A DNA stretch of 64,000 bases from Palsa-504 sp963739135 (GTDB lineage Bacteria; Actinomycetota; Actinomycetes; Streptosporangiales; Streptosporangiaceae): positions 248,001 through 312,000 of the forward strand of contig CAVTZG010000013.1 of assembly GCA_963739135.1 (NCBI GenBank), in the 5' to 3' direction. Within the stretch, counting starts at the first letter, position 1. Each line of letters starts with the position of its first letter. Shown here one piece after another: positions 11,088-19,622 of the stretch. Under the pieces are notes generated by a model. That model saw only the letters and a program-made list of their open reading frames with translations, did not search any database and had not been told where the DNA came from. A program made the translations under genes and the position numbers.

Positions 11088-12088
11088 CGGGTTCATCGGG
11101 GAGAGCCGGGTCCGCGGGCTTCGGCCGCCGGCTCAGCGAGCGGCTGACCGGGTATGCCTACCAGCTCGGCTGGAGGCTGATCTGCCGTCTGCCCGAATCG
11201 TGGGCGCGGTGGGCCTTCACCAAGGTGGCCGACATCGCCTGGCGGCGGCAGGGACCGAAGGTCCAGGTGCTCGAGGCCAATCTGCGCCGGGTGCTGAGCT
11301 ATTCCCAGGGCAGCCGCGAGGTGGACGGCAAGGAACTGCGCACCTTGTCCCGGGCGGCACTGCGCTCCTACGCCAGGTACTGGCTCGAGGTGTTCCGGCT
11401 GCCGGCCATCCCGGTCGAGCGGATTGTCTCCGGGATGCACATCGATCCCGAGGGCGAGGCGGCCATGTTCGCCAACCTGAAGGCCGGCCGCGGTGTGGTT
11501 ATCGCGCTGCCGCACATGGGCAACTTCGAGCAGGCCGGCGCCTGGGTCGTCGCCCGCGGGGCCGGCGCATTCACCACCGTCGCCGAGCGGCTGCGGCCGG
11601 AATCGGTCTACGAGGCGTTCGTCAGGTTCCGGGAGAGCCTGGGCATGGAGGTCCTGCCGCTGACGGGCGGACTGAGCCCGTTCGGGGCCCTGGCCCAGCG
11701 GCTGCGCGCGGGCGGCCTGGTCTGCCTGGTCAGCGACCGCGACCTGAAGGAGACCGGCGTCGAGGTCGAGATGTTCGGGGAGCAGGCGCGGATCGCCGCC
11801 ACCGCCACCCTGGCGCTGCACACCGGCGCTGCGCTGATGCCGGTCGGCACCTGGTTCGAGGGCGACGACTGGGGCGCGCACATCTACGACGAGATCCCGG
11901 TACCGGCCTCGGGCACCCGCGCCGAGAAGGTTGCCGAGATGAGCCAGCAGCTGGCCCGCGTGTTCGAGAAGGTCATCGCCGAGCACCCGCAGGACTGGCA
12001 CATGCTGCAGCGGGTCTTCACCGCAGATCTTGACCCCGCCCGTCTCCGCCCGGTCCAGGTGCCCGCGCCCCGGGACAGCGAGCTATGA
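11084..12088 (+). CDS. patA: Phosphatidylinositol mannoside acyltransferase (LpxL/HtrB family)
   Basis: 334 residues of the lysophospholipid acyltransferase (HtrB/LpxL) family. The catalytic HX4E motif is ALPHMGNFEQAG, and a conserved second block CLVSDRDLKETGVEVEMFG follows. The known mycobacterial enzyme (Rv2611c) puts a palmitoyl chain on the mannose of PIM at the inner face of the membrane. Its place between pgsA and pimA supports the same role here. The GTG start at 11084 overlaps the pgsA stop, and its stop overlaps the pimA ATG, so the three are translationally coupled. There is no N-terminal membrane anchor beyond a short amphipathic start. Confidence 0.9.
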   Translation: MTGSSGRAGSAGFGRRLSERLTGYAYQLGWRLICRLPESWARWAFTKVADIAWRRQGPKVQVLEANLRRVLSYSQGSREVDGKELRTLSRAALRSYARYWLEVFRLPAIPVERIVSGMHIDPEGEAAMFANLKAGRGVVIALPHMGNFEQAGAWVVARGAGAFTTVAERLRPESVYEAFVRFRESLGMEVLPLTGGLSPFGALAQRLRAGGLVCLVSDRDLKETGVEVEMFGEQARIAATATLALHTGAALMPVGTWFEGDDWGAHIYDEIPVPASGTRAEKVAEMSQQLARVFEKVIAEHPQDWHMLQRVFTADLDPARLRPVQVPAPRDSEL

Positions 12089-13260
12089 AGATCGGGATCG
12101 TCTGCCCGTACTCCTGGGATGTCCCGGGCGGGGTGCAGCAGCACATCAGGGACCTGGCCGAGGCGCTCATCGACGTGGGGCACGACGTCTCGGTGATCTC
12201 CCCGGCGGATGACGATACGCCGCTGCCGCCCTACGTGGTGGGGGCCGGCCGGGCGGTCCCCGTGCCGTACAACGGGTCGGTGGCCCGGCTGTCGTTCGGC
12301 TTCCTGTCGGTGAGCCGGGTACGGCGCTGGATCAGGGAGGGCGGCTTCGACGTGCTGCACGTGCACGAACCGGAGATCCCGAGCCTGTCGCTGCTGGCCT
12401 GCTGGGTGGTGGCCACCGGGCCGATCGTGGCCACCGTGCACACCGCGATCCCGCGCTCGCGGATCCTGCTGCTTACCTACCCGGTCGTCCGGACCGGGAT
12501 GGAGAAGATCAACGGCCGGATAGCGGTCTCCGAGGCGGCCCGGACCACGCTGGTCGAGCACATCGGCGGCGACGCCGTGGTCATCCCCAACGGCGTGGCC
12601 ACCCACCGCTACCGCAAGGCCGAGCCGCTGCCCGGCTGGCCGGGACCCGGCGGCGCCATCGGCTTCCTGGGCCGGCTTGACGAGCCGCGCAAGGGCCTGC
12701 ACGTGCTGCTCAAGGCGTTCGAGATCCTCGGCCCGCAGCGGCCCGGGTTGCGGCTGCTGGTGGCCGGCCGGGCCGCGGACGCCGAGGAGGTGCTGCACCG
12801 GGTGCCCGCCGACCTGCGGGACCGGGTCGTGATGCTGGGGCAGGTCAGCGAGGAAGACAAGGTCCGCGTGCTGCACTCGGTGGACGTGTTCTGCTCGCCG
12901 AACACGGGCGGCGAGTCGTTCGGCATCGTGACCGCCGAGGCCATGGCCGCCGGGGTGCCGATCGTGGCCAGTGACATCGAGGCGTTCCGGCAGGTGCTGC
13001 AGGGCGGCCAGGCCGGGGAGCTGTTCGCCACCGGGGATTCTGCCGACCTGGCCCGGGCGGCCGGGCGGCTGCTCGATGACCCGGCCCGCTGCGCCAGCCT
13101 GTCGACCGCCGCGCTGGCCGCCGTGGCCCAGTACGACTGGTCCGTCGTCGCCCGCGACGTGCTCCGCGTCTATGAGATGGTGATGCTCGGCCAGACCGGG
13201 GTGGCCGTGGCCCAGGACACCGGCAACCCGGCGCCAGGGGTCCGGGAGTGGCCGTCATGA
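12085..13260 (+). CDS. pimA: Phosphatidylinositol alpha-mannosyltransferase, GT4
   Basis: 391 residues of the GT-B, GT4 family. The N-terminal acceptor domain opens with IGIVCPYSWDVPGGVQQH, the typical PimA start with the GGV loop. The C-terminal GDP-mannose domain carries GGESFGIVTAEAMAAGVPIV (the E-x7-E region). PimA adds the first mannose to phosphatidylinositol on the cytoplasmic side of the membrane. The gene overlaps patA (ATGA) upstream and the small membrane protein gene downstream (ATGA), so all four genes from pgsA form one operon. Length is normal for the family. Confidence 0.95.
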   Translation: MKIGIVCPYSWDVPGGVQQHIRDLAEALIDVGHDVSVISPADDDTPLPPYVVGAGRAVPVPYNGSVARLSFGFLSVSRVRRWIREGGFDVLHVHEPEIPSLSLLACWVVATGPIVATVHTAIPRSRILLLTYPVVRTGMEKINGRIAVSEAARTTLVEHIGGDAVVIPNGVATHRYRKAEPLPGWPGPGGAIGFLGRLDEPRKGLHVLLKAFEILGPQRPGLRLLVAGRAADAEEVLHRVPADLRDRVVMLGQVSEEDKVRVLHSVDVFCSPNTGGESFGIVTAEAMAAGVPIVASDIEAFRQVLQGGQAGELFATGDSADLARAAGRLLDDPARCASLSTAALAAVAQYDWSVVARDVLRVYEMVMLGQTGVAVAQDTGNPAPGVREWPS

Positions 13261-13808
13261 TCATCACCTACATCGTCATCATCGTCGCGGCCGCGCTGCT
13301 GGCGGGCGTGTACGTCGCCTGGCGGGCCGGGCGGATCGACCGGCTGCACACGCGGGTGGACATGGCCCGGGTCGCGCTGGACGCGACCCTGCTGCGGCGC
13401 AGCTCGGCGGCGCTGGTGCTGGCCACCTCCGGGCTGCTCGACCCGGCCACCAGCCTGCTGCTGGCCAGCGCGGTCCACGGCACGCGGACCCGCGACGGCG
13501 ACCGGCCGCGGGACCTGGCCGAGAGCGACCTGACCCGGGCGCTGCGCGCCGCCTTCAGCCAGCCCGACTTCCGGGCCTCGCTGAGCGGCAAGGAAGGCGC
13601 CGACGAACTGCTCGCCGAGGTCGAGGAGACCGCCCACCAGGTGTTCCTGGCCCGAAAGTTCTACAACGACATGGTCGCGGCGACCAGGGACGCCAGGAAC
13701 CGGCGGCTGGCCCGGGTGCTGCACCTGTCCGGCAAGGCGCCCGCCCCGGTGTTCTTCGAGATGGACGACTCCCTGATCGCCGACAAGGCCGGCGCCGCCC
13801 TGGCCTGA
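13257..13808 (+). CDS. Small membrane-anchored protein, weakly LemA-like, end of the PIM operon
   Basis: 183 residues. One N-terminal membrane helix (IITYIVIIVAAALLAGVYVAW) is followed by a soluble helical region. The segment RIDRLHTRVDMARVALDATLLRR resembles the LemA pattern, but the match is partial and I do not assign a function. A membrane protein at the same spot between pimA and pdxS is known in streptomycetes, so it may serve lipid or envelope assembly. The ATG at 13257 overlaps the pimA stop, with GGGAG 8 bases upstream. The in-frame GTG at 13248 would be directly on the ribosome site and is less likely. Confidence 0.75.
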   Translation: MIITYIVIIVAAALLAGVYVAWRAGRIDRLHTRVDMARVALDATLLRRSSAALVLATSGLLDPATSLLLASAVHGTRTRDGDRPRDLAESDLTRALRAAFSQPDFRASLSGKEGADELLAEVEETAHQVFLARKFYNDMVAATRDARNRRLARVLHLSGKAPAPVFFEMDDSLIADKAGAALA

Positions 13809-13887
13809 GACCCGGCCCGCGCGACCTCCTGGCCCGCTGCCCATACGATGGTGGTAAGCAGTCACGATTGATCAAGCGAGGTTCCGG

Positions 13888-14802
13888 GTGTCTACTGTCA
13901 ACGCTGATGTCACCATTGGAGCGGCTACGGGTACCGCGCGGGTGAAGCGCGGCATGGCGGAGATGCTCAAGGGCGGCGTGATCATGGATGTGGTCACGTC
14001 CGACCAGGCCAAGATCGCCGAGGACGCCGGCGCCGTGGCGGTCATGGCCCTGGAACGGGTGCCCGCCGACATCCGCGCGCAAGGCGGCGTGGCCCGGATG
14101 AGCGACCCCGACATGATCGACGGCATCATCGCGGCGGTATCGATCCCGGTCATGGCCAAGTGCCGGATCGGGCACTTCGCCGAGGCCCAGGTCCTGCAGG
14201 CCATCGGGGTCGACTACATCGACGAGTCCGAGGTGCTCACCCCCGCCGACGAGGCCCATCACGTGGACAAGTGGAAGTTCACCGTGCCGTTCGTGTGCGG
14301 CGCCACCAACCTGGGCGAGGCGCTGCGGCGCATCGCCGAGGGCGCGGCCATGATCCGCTCCAAGGGCGAGGCCGGTACCGGCAACGTGGTCGAGGCCACC
14401 AGGCACATGCGGTCGATCAGGTCGGAAATCGCCCGCCTGCGCGGGCTGCCCGCCGAGGAGCTGTTCACCGCGGCCAAGGAGCTCGGCGCCCCCTACGAGC
14501 TGGTCGCCGAGGTGGCCGCGGCGGGCCGGCTGCCCGTCGTCCTGTTCACCGCGGGCGGCATCGCCACCCCGGCCGACGCCGCGCTGATGATGCAGCTCGG
14601 CGCCGAGGGCGTCTTCGTCGGCTCGGGCATCTTCAAGTCCGGCGACCCGGCCAAGCGCGCCGCCGCCATCGTGAAGGCCACCACCTTCCACGACGACCCG
14701 GACGTGGTAGCCAAGGTCTCCCGCGGCCTGGGCGAGGCCATGGTGGGCATCAACCTGGACACCCTTCCCCCCGACCAGCACTTCGCCGGCCGCGGCTGGT
14801 AA
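13888..14802 (+). CDS. pdxS: Pyridoxal 5'-phosphate synthase lyase subunit PdxS
   Basis: 304 residues, normal for PdxS. It is a TIM-barrel enzyme that makes PLP from ribose 5-phosphate, glyceraldehyde 3-phosphate and ammonia supplied by PdxT. Visible marks are VKRGMAEMLKGGVIMDVV near the start with the catalytic lysine region, VMAKCRIGHFAEAQ, IRSKGEAGTGN and FVGSGIFKSGDPAKRAAAIV. The GTG start at 13888 follows a modest GCGAGG site. A possible -10 box TACGAT lies at 13844-13849 with no clear -35. pdxT is 213 bases downstream beyond a repeat element, so the two subunit genes are adjacent but not overlapping. Confidence 0.97.
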   Translation: MSTVNADVTIGAATGTARVKRGMAEMLKGGVIMDVVTSDQAKIAEDAGAVAVMALERVPADIRAQGGVARMSDPDMIDGIIAAVSIPVMAKCRIGHFAEAQVLQAIGVDYIDESEVLTPADEAHHVDKWKFTVPFVCGATNLGEALRRIAEGAAMIRSKGEAGTGNVVEATRHMRSIRSEIARLRGLPAEELFTAAKELGAPYELVAEVAAAGRLPVVLFTAGGIATPADAALMMQLGAEGVFVGSGIFKSGDPAKRAAAIVKATTFHDDPDVVAKVSRGLGEAMVGINLDTLPPDQHFAGRGW

Positions 14803-14842
14803 TCCGATCCGGCAGCAGCACCCTGCCGCACCTGCCCTGTCC

Positions 14843-14897
14843 AGGGTGGTGAAACCCCGCGTTCACCACCCTAGAGCGTGGTGGAACCGGGGTTTCA
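14843..14897. repeat. Paired-palindrome intergenic element, copy A
   Basis: Degenerate copy of the element also seen at 23387-23433 and 38442-38490. Palindrome 1 is TGAAACCCCGCGTTCA (14850-14865) and palindrome 2 is TGGAACCGGGGTTTCA (14882-14897), with starts 32 bases apart. CACCAC (14864-14869) and GTGGTG (14879-14884) form an inner dyad. This copy also forms its own 11-bp hairpin AGGGTGGTGAA/TTCACCACCCT (14843-14853 with 14862-14872), which could terminate pdxS transcription. Confidence 0.7.
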
Positions 14898-15015
14898 CCC
14901 CCTTACCCCGGTGCCGCGCACCGGGAAGATAGGCCGGTGCCGTGGCGTTTTACTGTTGTTAACCCATCGTGCTCTGAGGCTGCGCGGCCTCGGCGTCACG
15001 CTGCCCGGAGGAAGG

Positions 15016-15627
15016 ATGAACGCGGTGCCGGTCATCGGGGTGCTCGCCCTGCAGGGGGATGTGCCCGAGCATCTGCGCGCGCTCGAAGACGCCGGCGCGG
15101 CCGCCGTCCCGGTCCGCCGCGCCGAGGAACTCCACCGCCTCGACGGCCTGGTCATCCCGGGCGGTGAGTCGACCACGCTGTGGCGGCTGGCGGTCGCCTT
15201 CGACGTGCTCGAGCCGCTGCGCAAGCTGATCGCCTCCGGGCTGCCCGCGTTCGGGTCCTGCGCCGGGATGATCATGCTGGCGGACCGGCTCGCCGACGGC
15301 GTAGCCGGCCAGCAGACGTTCGGCGGCATCAACATGACCGTGCGCCGCAACGCGTTCGGGCGGCAGGTCGACTCCTTCGAGACCGACATCACGCTGGCCG
15401 GGCTGCCTGGCGGAGAATCAGCGGGCCCGCTGCACGCGGTCTTTATCCGGGCGCCCTGGGTAGAGCAGAATGGCGAGAACGTCACCATCCTGGGCACCGA
15501 GCAGCGTACCGGTAGGATCGTCGCCGTGCGGCAGGGCCAGCTGCTGGCCACGGCCTTCCACCCCGAGCTGACCCCGGACCGGCGTATCCATGAGCTATTC
15601 GTAGACATCGTGAAGGACAACACATGA
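15016..15627 (+). CDS. pdxT: Pyridoxal 5'-phosphate synthase glutaminase subunit PdxT
   Basis: 203 residues of class I glutamine amidotransferase fold. It hydrolyses glutamine and channels ammonia to PdxS. The nucleophile Cys is in FGSCAGMI, the oxyanion strand is PGGESTTLWRL, and the His-x-Glu pair is in AFHPELTPD, so the triad is complete. The ATG at 15016 is preceded by GGAGGAAGG and is the right start; upstream in-frame sequence is not homologous. It overlaps yebC by 4 bases (ATGA). Confidence 0.96.
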   Translation: MNAVPVIGVLALQGDVPEHLRALEDAGAAAVPVRRAEELHRLDGLVIPGGESTTLWRLAVAFDVLEPLRKLIASGLPAFGSCAGMIMLADRLADGVAGQQTFGGINMTVRRNAFGRQVDSFETDITLAGLPGGESAGPLHAVFIRAPWVEQNGENVTILGTEQRTGRIVAVRQGQLLATAFHPELTPDRRIHELFVDIVKDNT

Positions 15628-16373
15628 GCGGCCACTCCAAGTGGGCCACCACTAAGCACAAGAAGGCGGTGGTGGACGCCAAGCGCGGCAAGCTGTTCGC
15701 CAAGCTGATCAAGAACGTCGAAGTCGCCGCGCGCACCGGCGGGTCCGACCCGGCGGGGAACCCGACGCTGTATGACGCCATCCAGAAGGCGAAGAAGAGC
15801 TCGGTACCGAATGACAACATCGACCGCGCCCTGCGCCGCGGCAGCGGTGCCGAGGCCGGCGGCGCGCAGTACGAGAACATCACCTACGAGGGCTACGCTC
15901 CCGGCGGGGTGGCGGTCCTGGTGGAGTGCCTGACCGATAACAGGAACCGGGCCGCCTCCGACGTGCGCACCGCGTTCAGCCGCAACGGCGGCTCGATGGC
16001 CGACCCCGGCTCGGTTTCCTACCTCTTCCACCGCAAGGGCGTCATCGTGGTCGAGAAGAAGGGCGTGAGCGAGGACGACGTGCTGACCGCGGTGCTGGAT
16101 GCGGGCGCCGAGGAGGTCAACGACCTGGGCGAGTCGTTCGAGGTGGTATCCGAGCCGGCCGACCTGGTGACGGCGCGCAAGGCGCTCCAGGACGCGGGGA
16201 TCGACTACGACTCCGCCGACGTGGCCTTCCTGCCCAGCGCCGAGGTGGATCTCGACGAGGAGCACGCCAAGCGGGTGTTCCGGCTGATCGAGGCGCTCGA
16301 GGACTCCGACGACGTGCAGGACGTGTACGCCAACTACTCGGTCTCCGACGAGATCATGGAGAAGCTCGACTGA
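15624..16373 (+). CDS. yebC: YebC/PmpR family protein (TACO1-like)
   Basis: 249 residues with the family opening MSGHSKWATTKHKK and the acidic C-terminal half. Members bind nucleic acid and have been described both as transcription regulators and as ribosome-associated factors that help polyproline translation. It lies upstream of ruvCAB as in many bacteria, and is coupled to pdxT through ATGA. A copy of the GCCGAACGGGCC motif lies 31 bases after the stop. Confidence 0.95.
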   Translation: MSGHSKWATTKHKKAVVDAKRGKLFAKLIKNVEVAARTGGSDPAGNPTLYDAIQKAKKSSVPNDNIDRALRRGSGAEAGGAQYENITYEGYAPGGVAVLVECLTDNRNRAASDVRTAFSRNGGSMADPGSVSYLFHRKGVIVVEKKGVSEDDVLTAVLDAGAEEVNDLGESFEVVSEPADLVTARKALQDAGIDYDSADVAFLPSAEVDLDEEHAKRVFRLIEALEDSDDVQDVYANYSVSDEIMEKLD

Positions 16374-16403
16374 CCGCCCGCGACGGCACAGGCGGTCTTT
16401 CAT

Positions 16404-16424
16404 CATGCCGAACGGAGCGTGGTG
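16404..16424 (+). repeat. Dispersed GCCGAACGGGCCGTG motif, copy 1
   Basis: CATGCCGAACGGAGCGTGG and the following bases match the consensus found again at 29505, 43331, 45727, 52391 and 60563, with one substitution in the GGGCC core. It lies between yebC and ruvC. Confidence 0.6.
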
Positions 16425-16561
16425 ACACGCCTCCCTTTCCCTCGGCCCGCGCGGCCGGGCCGCAGCACCCCGTACCTGCCCGGCTCCTCCCGAAAGGCGT
16501 CGGGCGCAACACGCCGCCCGTGATACGCGACCCGGACACCGCCGGCCCGGTAGGTTCGTAG

Positions 16562-16575
16562 CGAACAGATGTTCG
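16562..16575. promoter_or_regulatory. LexA (SOS) box upstream of ruvC
   Basis: CGAACAGATGTTCG is an exact CGAAC-N4-GTTCG dyad, the form of LexA sites known in mycobacteria and other actinobacteria, where ruvCAB belongs to the SOS regulon. It is 28 bases before the ruvC start. A possible -10 box TAGGTT lies just upstream at 16551-16556, so a bound repressor would cover the start of transcription. Confidence 0.8.
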
Positions 16576-16603
16576 TGGCAGCCGGACCCATCGGGAGAGC
16601 ACG

Positions 16604-17158
16604 TTGGCGGGCCTGACCTATGCGCGGCACCCGATCCGGGTGCTCGGCGTCGACCCGGGCCTGACCAGGTGCGGCGTCGGCGTGGTGGAGGGGGCGCCGG
16701 GCCGGGCCCTGAAGCTGGTCCGGGTCGGGGTCATCAAGACCTCGGCCGCCGACGACATCGCCGCCCGGCTGCTGGCCATCGAGACCGAGCTCGAGGCCTG
16801 GCTGGACGCCTGCCAGCCGGACGCGGTGGCCGTGGAGCGGGTCTTCAGCCAGCAGAACGTCCGGACCGTCATGGGCACGGCCCAGGCCGCCGGGATCGCG
16901 ATCGTGTGCGCCGCCCGCCGCGGCCTGCCGGTCGCCACGCACACCCCCAGCGAGGTCAAGGCCGCGGTGACCGGCAGCGGACGGGCCGGCAAGGACCAGG
17001 TCACGACCATGGTGACGAAGCTGCTGCGGATCACCGACCCGCCCCGTCCCGCCGATGCGGCCGACGCGCTCGCGCTGGCCATCTGCCATCTGTGGCGCGG
17101 CGGCTCCCCGCTGGGCAACGGATCGCGGCTCGCGGCGGCGGCCGCGGGGAGGAGGTAG
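16604..17158 (+). CDS. ruvC: Crossover junction endodeoxyribonuclease RuvC
   Basis: 184 residues. It cuts Holliday junctions as a dimer. The RNase-H-like active site acids are visible: D in LGVDPGLTRCG, E in AVERVFSQQN, and the aspartates of PADAADALALAICH. The start is the TTG at 16604 with GGGAGAG 4-6 bases upstream. First gene of ruvCAB; ruvA follows 3 bases after the stop. A LexA-type box upstream indicates induction by DNA damage. Confidence 0.96.
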   Translation: MAGLTYARHPIRVLGVDPGLTRCGVGVVEGAPGRALKLVRVGVIKTSAADDIAARLLAIETELEAWLDACQPDAVAVERVFSQQNVRTVMGTAQAAGIAIVCAARRGLPVATHTPSEVKAAVTGSGRAGKDQVTTMVTKLLRITDPPRPADAADALALAICHLWRGGSPLGNGSRLAAAAAGRR

Positions 17159-17161
17159 CGC

Positions 17162-17785
17162 ATGATCGCTCATCTGCGCGGCACGGTCGCCGGGGTGGCC
17201 CCCGACGGTGCCGTCATCGAGGTCGGCGGCGTCGGGATGCGGGTGCAGTGCACCCCGGGCACCCTGGCCACGCTCAAGCCGGGGGAGCCCGTCCAGGTGG
17301 CCACGTCGCTGGTGGTCAGGGAGGACTCGCTCACCCTGTACGGCTTCGGCTGCGACGACGAGCGGAACGTCTTCGAGCTGCTGCAGACGGCCAGCGGCAT
17401 CGGCCCGCGGCTGGCGCTGGCCATGCTGGCCGTGCACTCGCCCGACGCCCTGCGCCGGGCCGTGGCCACCGAGGACCTGGGCGCGCTGACCATGGTGCCC
17501 GGCATCGGCAAGAAGGGGGCGGAGCGGATCGTGCTCGAGCTGCGGGACCGGCTCGGCCCGCCCGGCGACAGCGGCGACGGCCTGCCGTCCGGCCGCGCCC
17601 CGCAGCGGGCACCGCAGTGGCGCGACCAGGTGCAGTCCGGCCTGGTCAACCTGGGCTGGCCGGCCAGGGACGCCGAGGCGGCCATCGCCGCCCTGGAAGA
17701 GGAGGGCGTCGTCGGCACCGGCCAGGGGACGGTCGACGTGGCCACGGTCCTGCGCGCCGCACTGCGTAAGCTCAGCAGGTCATGA
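17162..17785 (+). CDS. ruvA: Holliday junction branch migration protein RuvA
   Basis: 207 residues. An N-terminal OB-fold (MIAHLRGTVAGVAPDG), tandem helix-hairpin-helix motifs (LLQTASGIGPRLALAML and LTMVPGIGKKGAERIVLEL), a flexible linker, and a C-terminal three-helix domain (LVNLGWPARDAEAAI) that contacts RuvB. It recognises the four-way junction and loads RuvB. The ribosome site GGGAGGAGG overlaps the end of ruvC. It overlaps ruvB by 4 bases. Confidence 0.96.
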   Translation: MIAHLRGTVAGVAPDGAVIEVGGVGMRVQCTPGTLATLKPGEPVQVATSLVVREDSLTLYGFGCDDERNVFELLQTASGIGPRLALAMLAVHSPDALRRAVATEDLGALTMVPGIGKKGAERIVLELRDRLGPPGDSGDGLPSGRAPQRAPQWRDQVQSGLVNLGWPARDAEAAIAALEEEGVVGTGQGTVDVATVLRAALRKLSRS

Positions 17786-18924
17786 CCGAGGAAAGCAACT
17801 CTCTGGACCCCTTGGGCCCCTTGGCCCGCGCCGAGGAGGCCGAGCTGGCCGCCCGCCGCCCGGGGATGGGCCGCGAACCCGAAGGCGCCCTGGAGGCGAT
17901 CGGGATAACAGAGCCCGAGCTGGCGGACGCGGACGAGCGCGCCATAGAAAGCGCTCTGCGGCCCAAGCGGCTCACCGAGTTCACCGGGCAGGCCCGCGTC
18001 CGCGAGCAGCTGTCGCTGATCCTGACCAGCGCCCTGCGGCGCGGCCGGCCACCGGATCACGTGCTGCTGGCCGGCCCGCCCGGCCTGGGCAAGACCACGA
18101 TCGCGATGATCGTGGCCGCCGAGCTCGGCGCGCCGCTGCGCATCACCAGCGGCCCGGCCATCGAGCGTTCCGGTGACCTGGCCGCCGTGCTGTCCACGCT
18201 CAGCGAGGGCGAGGTGATCTTCATCGACGAGATCCACCGCCTGGCCCGGCCCGCCGAGGAAATGCTCTACCTGGCCATGGAGGACTTCCGGGTCGACGTG
18301 GTGATCGGCAAGGGACCGGGCGCGACCGCCATCCCGCTGGAGATCGCGCCGTTCACCCTGGTCGGGGCCACCACCCGGGCCGGGCTGCTGCCCGCCCCGC
18401 TGCGGGACCGGTTCGGGTTCACCGCGCACCTGGACTTCTACGCGCCCGATGAGCTCGAGCACATCATCCGCAGGTCCGCCGGGCTGCTCGGCGTGACGCT
18501 CACCGACGAGGGCGCGGCCGAGCTGTCCACCCGGTCGCGGGGCACGCCGCGGATCGCGAACCGGCTGCTGCGCCGGGTCCGCGACTACGCCGAGGTCCGG
18601 GCCGACGGCGTGGTCACCAGGGACATCGCCCGGACCGCGCTCGAGCTCTACGAGGTGGACGAGCACGGCCTGGACCGGCTCGACCGCGGAGTGCTCGAAG
18701 CGCTAGTGCGCCGGTTCGGCGGCGGCCCGGTCGGCCTGTCCACGCTCGCGGTCGCGCTGGGGGAGGAGGCGGAGACCGTCGAGGTGGTGGCCGAGCCGTT
18801 CCTGGTCCGGTGCGGGCTGCTGGCCCGGACCCCGCGCGGCCGGGTGGCCACCGCGGCCGGCTGGGCCCACCTGGGCCTGACCCCGCCGCCCTCGATCAGC
18901 GAATTGCCTACGCTGTTTGACTAG
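17782..18924 (+). CDS. ruvB: Holliday junction ATP-dependent DNA helicase RuvB
   Basis: 380 residues of AAA+ fold. Walker A is AGPPGLGKTT, Walker B is IFIDEIHRL, sensor 1 is GATTRAG, the arginine finger region is LLPAPLRDRFG, and a C-terminal winged helix follows (YEVDEHGLDRLDRG onward). The hexamer drives branch migration with RuvA. The first 45 residues are a variable acidic extension that is longer than in E. coli. It is the last gene of the ruv operon; yajC starts 185 bases later under what looks like its own promoter. Confidence 0.97.
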   Translation: MTEESNSLDPLGPLARAEEAELAARRPGMGREPEGALEAIGITEPELADADERAIESALRPKRLTEFTGQARVREQLSLILTSALRRGRPPDHVLLAGPPGLGKTTIAMIVAAELGAPLRITSGPAIERSGDLAAVLSTLSEGEVIFIDEIHRLARPAEEMLYLAMEDFRVDVVIGKGPGATAIPLEIAPFTLVGATTRAGLLPAPLRDRFGFTAHLDFYAPDELEHIIRRSAGLLGVTLTDEGAAELSTRSRGTPRIANRLLRRVRDYAEVRADGVVTRDIARTALELYEVDEHGLDRLDRGVLEALVRRFGGGPVGLSTLAVALGEEAETVEVVAEPFLVRCGLLARTPRGRVATAAGWAHLGLTPPPSISELPTLFD

Positions 18925-19012
18925 TACTGTTGCTTGTGTGCCCCGGCAGGATCGCTATCCGGGCAGCAAGATCGCGCCCAGGTCACGATCACAGGTAAAA
19001 CCTCGTAGCCTG

Positions 19013-19041
19013 TTGGTGCCGGGTCAAAGCGCGGCTAAACT
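19013..19041 (+). promoter_or_regulatory. Probable promoter of yajC-secD-secF
   Basis: TTGGTG (19013-19018) and TAAACT (19036-19041) are separated by exactly 17 bases, a good match to a housekeeping sigma promoter. Transcription would start near 19048, about 60 bases before yajC. Confidence 0.5.
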
Positions 19042-19109
19042 TCGGCAGTTGGTCGTTGGCCTTAGCCGCGACCGCGCATGCAGAACCAACTGGAAGGATG
19101 CCCCGGGTC

Positions 19110-19577
19110 ATGGGGAATGATATTGCAGGAGCCGCTGCGGCGGCCGCCAAGTCGTCAGGTAGCAGCTCGTATACGTTCCTGCTCTTGATCGTGCTGGTCT
19201 TTGTCGGTTTCTATTTCCTGATGATCCGGCCGCAGCGCCGCCGCCAGCAGCAGGCCCAGCAGCAGCAGCGCACCATCGGCCCCGGCGCCCGGGTCCGCAC
19301 CACGGCCGGGATGTACGCCACCGTGTCCGCAGTGGACGGCGACGACGTCATCCTCGAGGTCGCCCCCGGCGTGGACGTCCGCTATCTGCGGCGCTCCGTC
19401 ATGGAGGTCATCAGCGACGGGGAAGAGCCCGAGGAGACCGTCGAGGACGCTCACGACGACGGGTACGCCGAAGATGACGTCCCGGACGATGACACCGAGC
19501 CGTCCGACGAGCACGAGGTCACCGCGTCGGCCGAGGACGGCCTGGCCGAATCGCACGACAAGGACAACGTGTTCTGA
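19110..19577 (+). CDS. yajC: Preprotein translocase subunit YajC
   Basis: 155 residues. One membrane helix (SYTFLLLIVLVFVGFYFLMI) is followed by the YajC signature RPQRRRQQQ and the domain GARVRTTAGMYATVSAVDGD; YajC accompanies SecDF in the inner membrane. The C-terminal 50 residues are an acidic Asp/Glu tail, common in actinobacterial YajC. The start is uncertain. The ATG at 19098 lies directly on GGAAGG with no spacing, so I prefer the ATG at 19110, which uses the same site at about 11 bases. It is followed 45 bases later by secD. Confidence 0.9.
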   Translation: MGNDIAGAAAAAAKSSGSSSYTFLLLIVLVFVGFYFLMIRPQRRRQQQAQQQQRTIGPGARVRTTAGMYATVSAVDGDDVILEVAPGVDVRYLRRSVMEVISDGEEPEETVEDAHDDGYAEDDVPDDDTEPSDEHEVTASAEDGLAESHDKDNVF

Positions 19578-19622
19578 GCCGTCGGTCGGCCGAGGAACGA
19601 CTGAACCAAGACAGGCGGAGAA

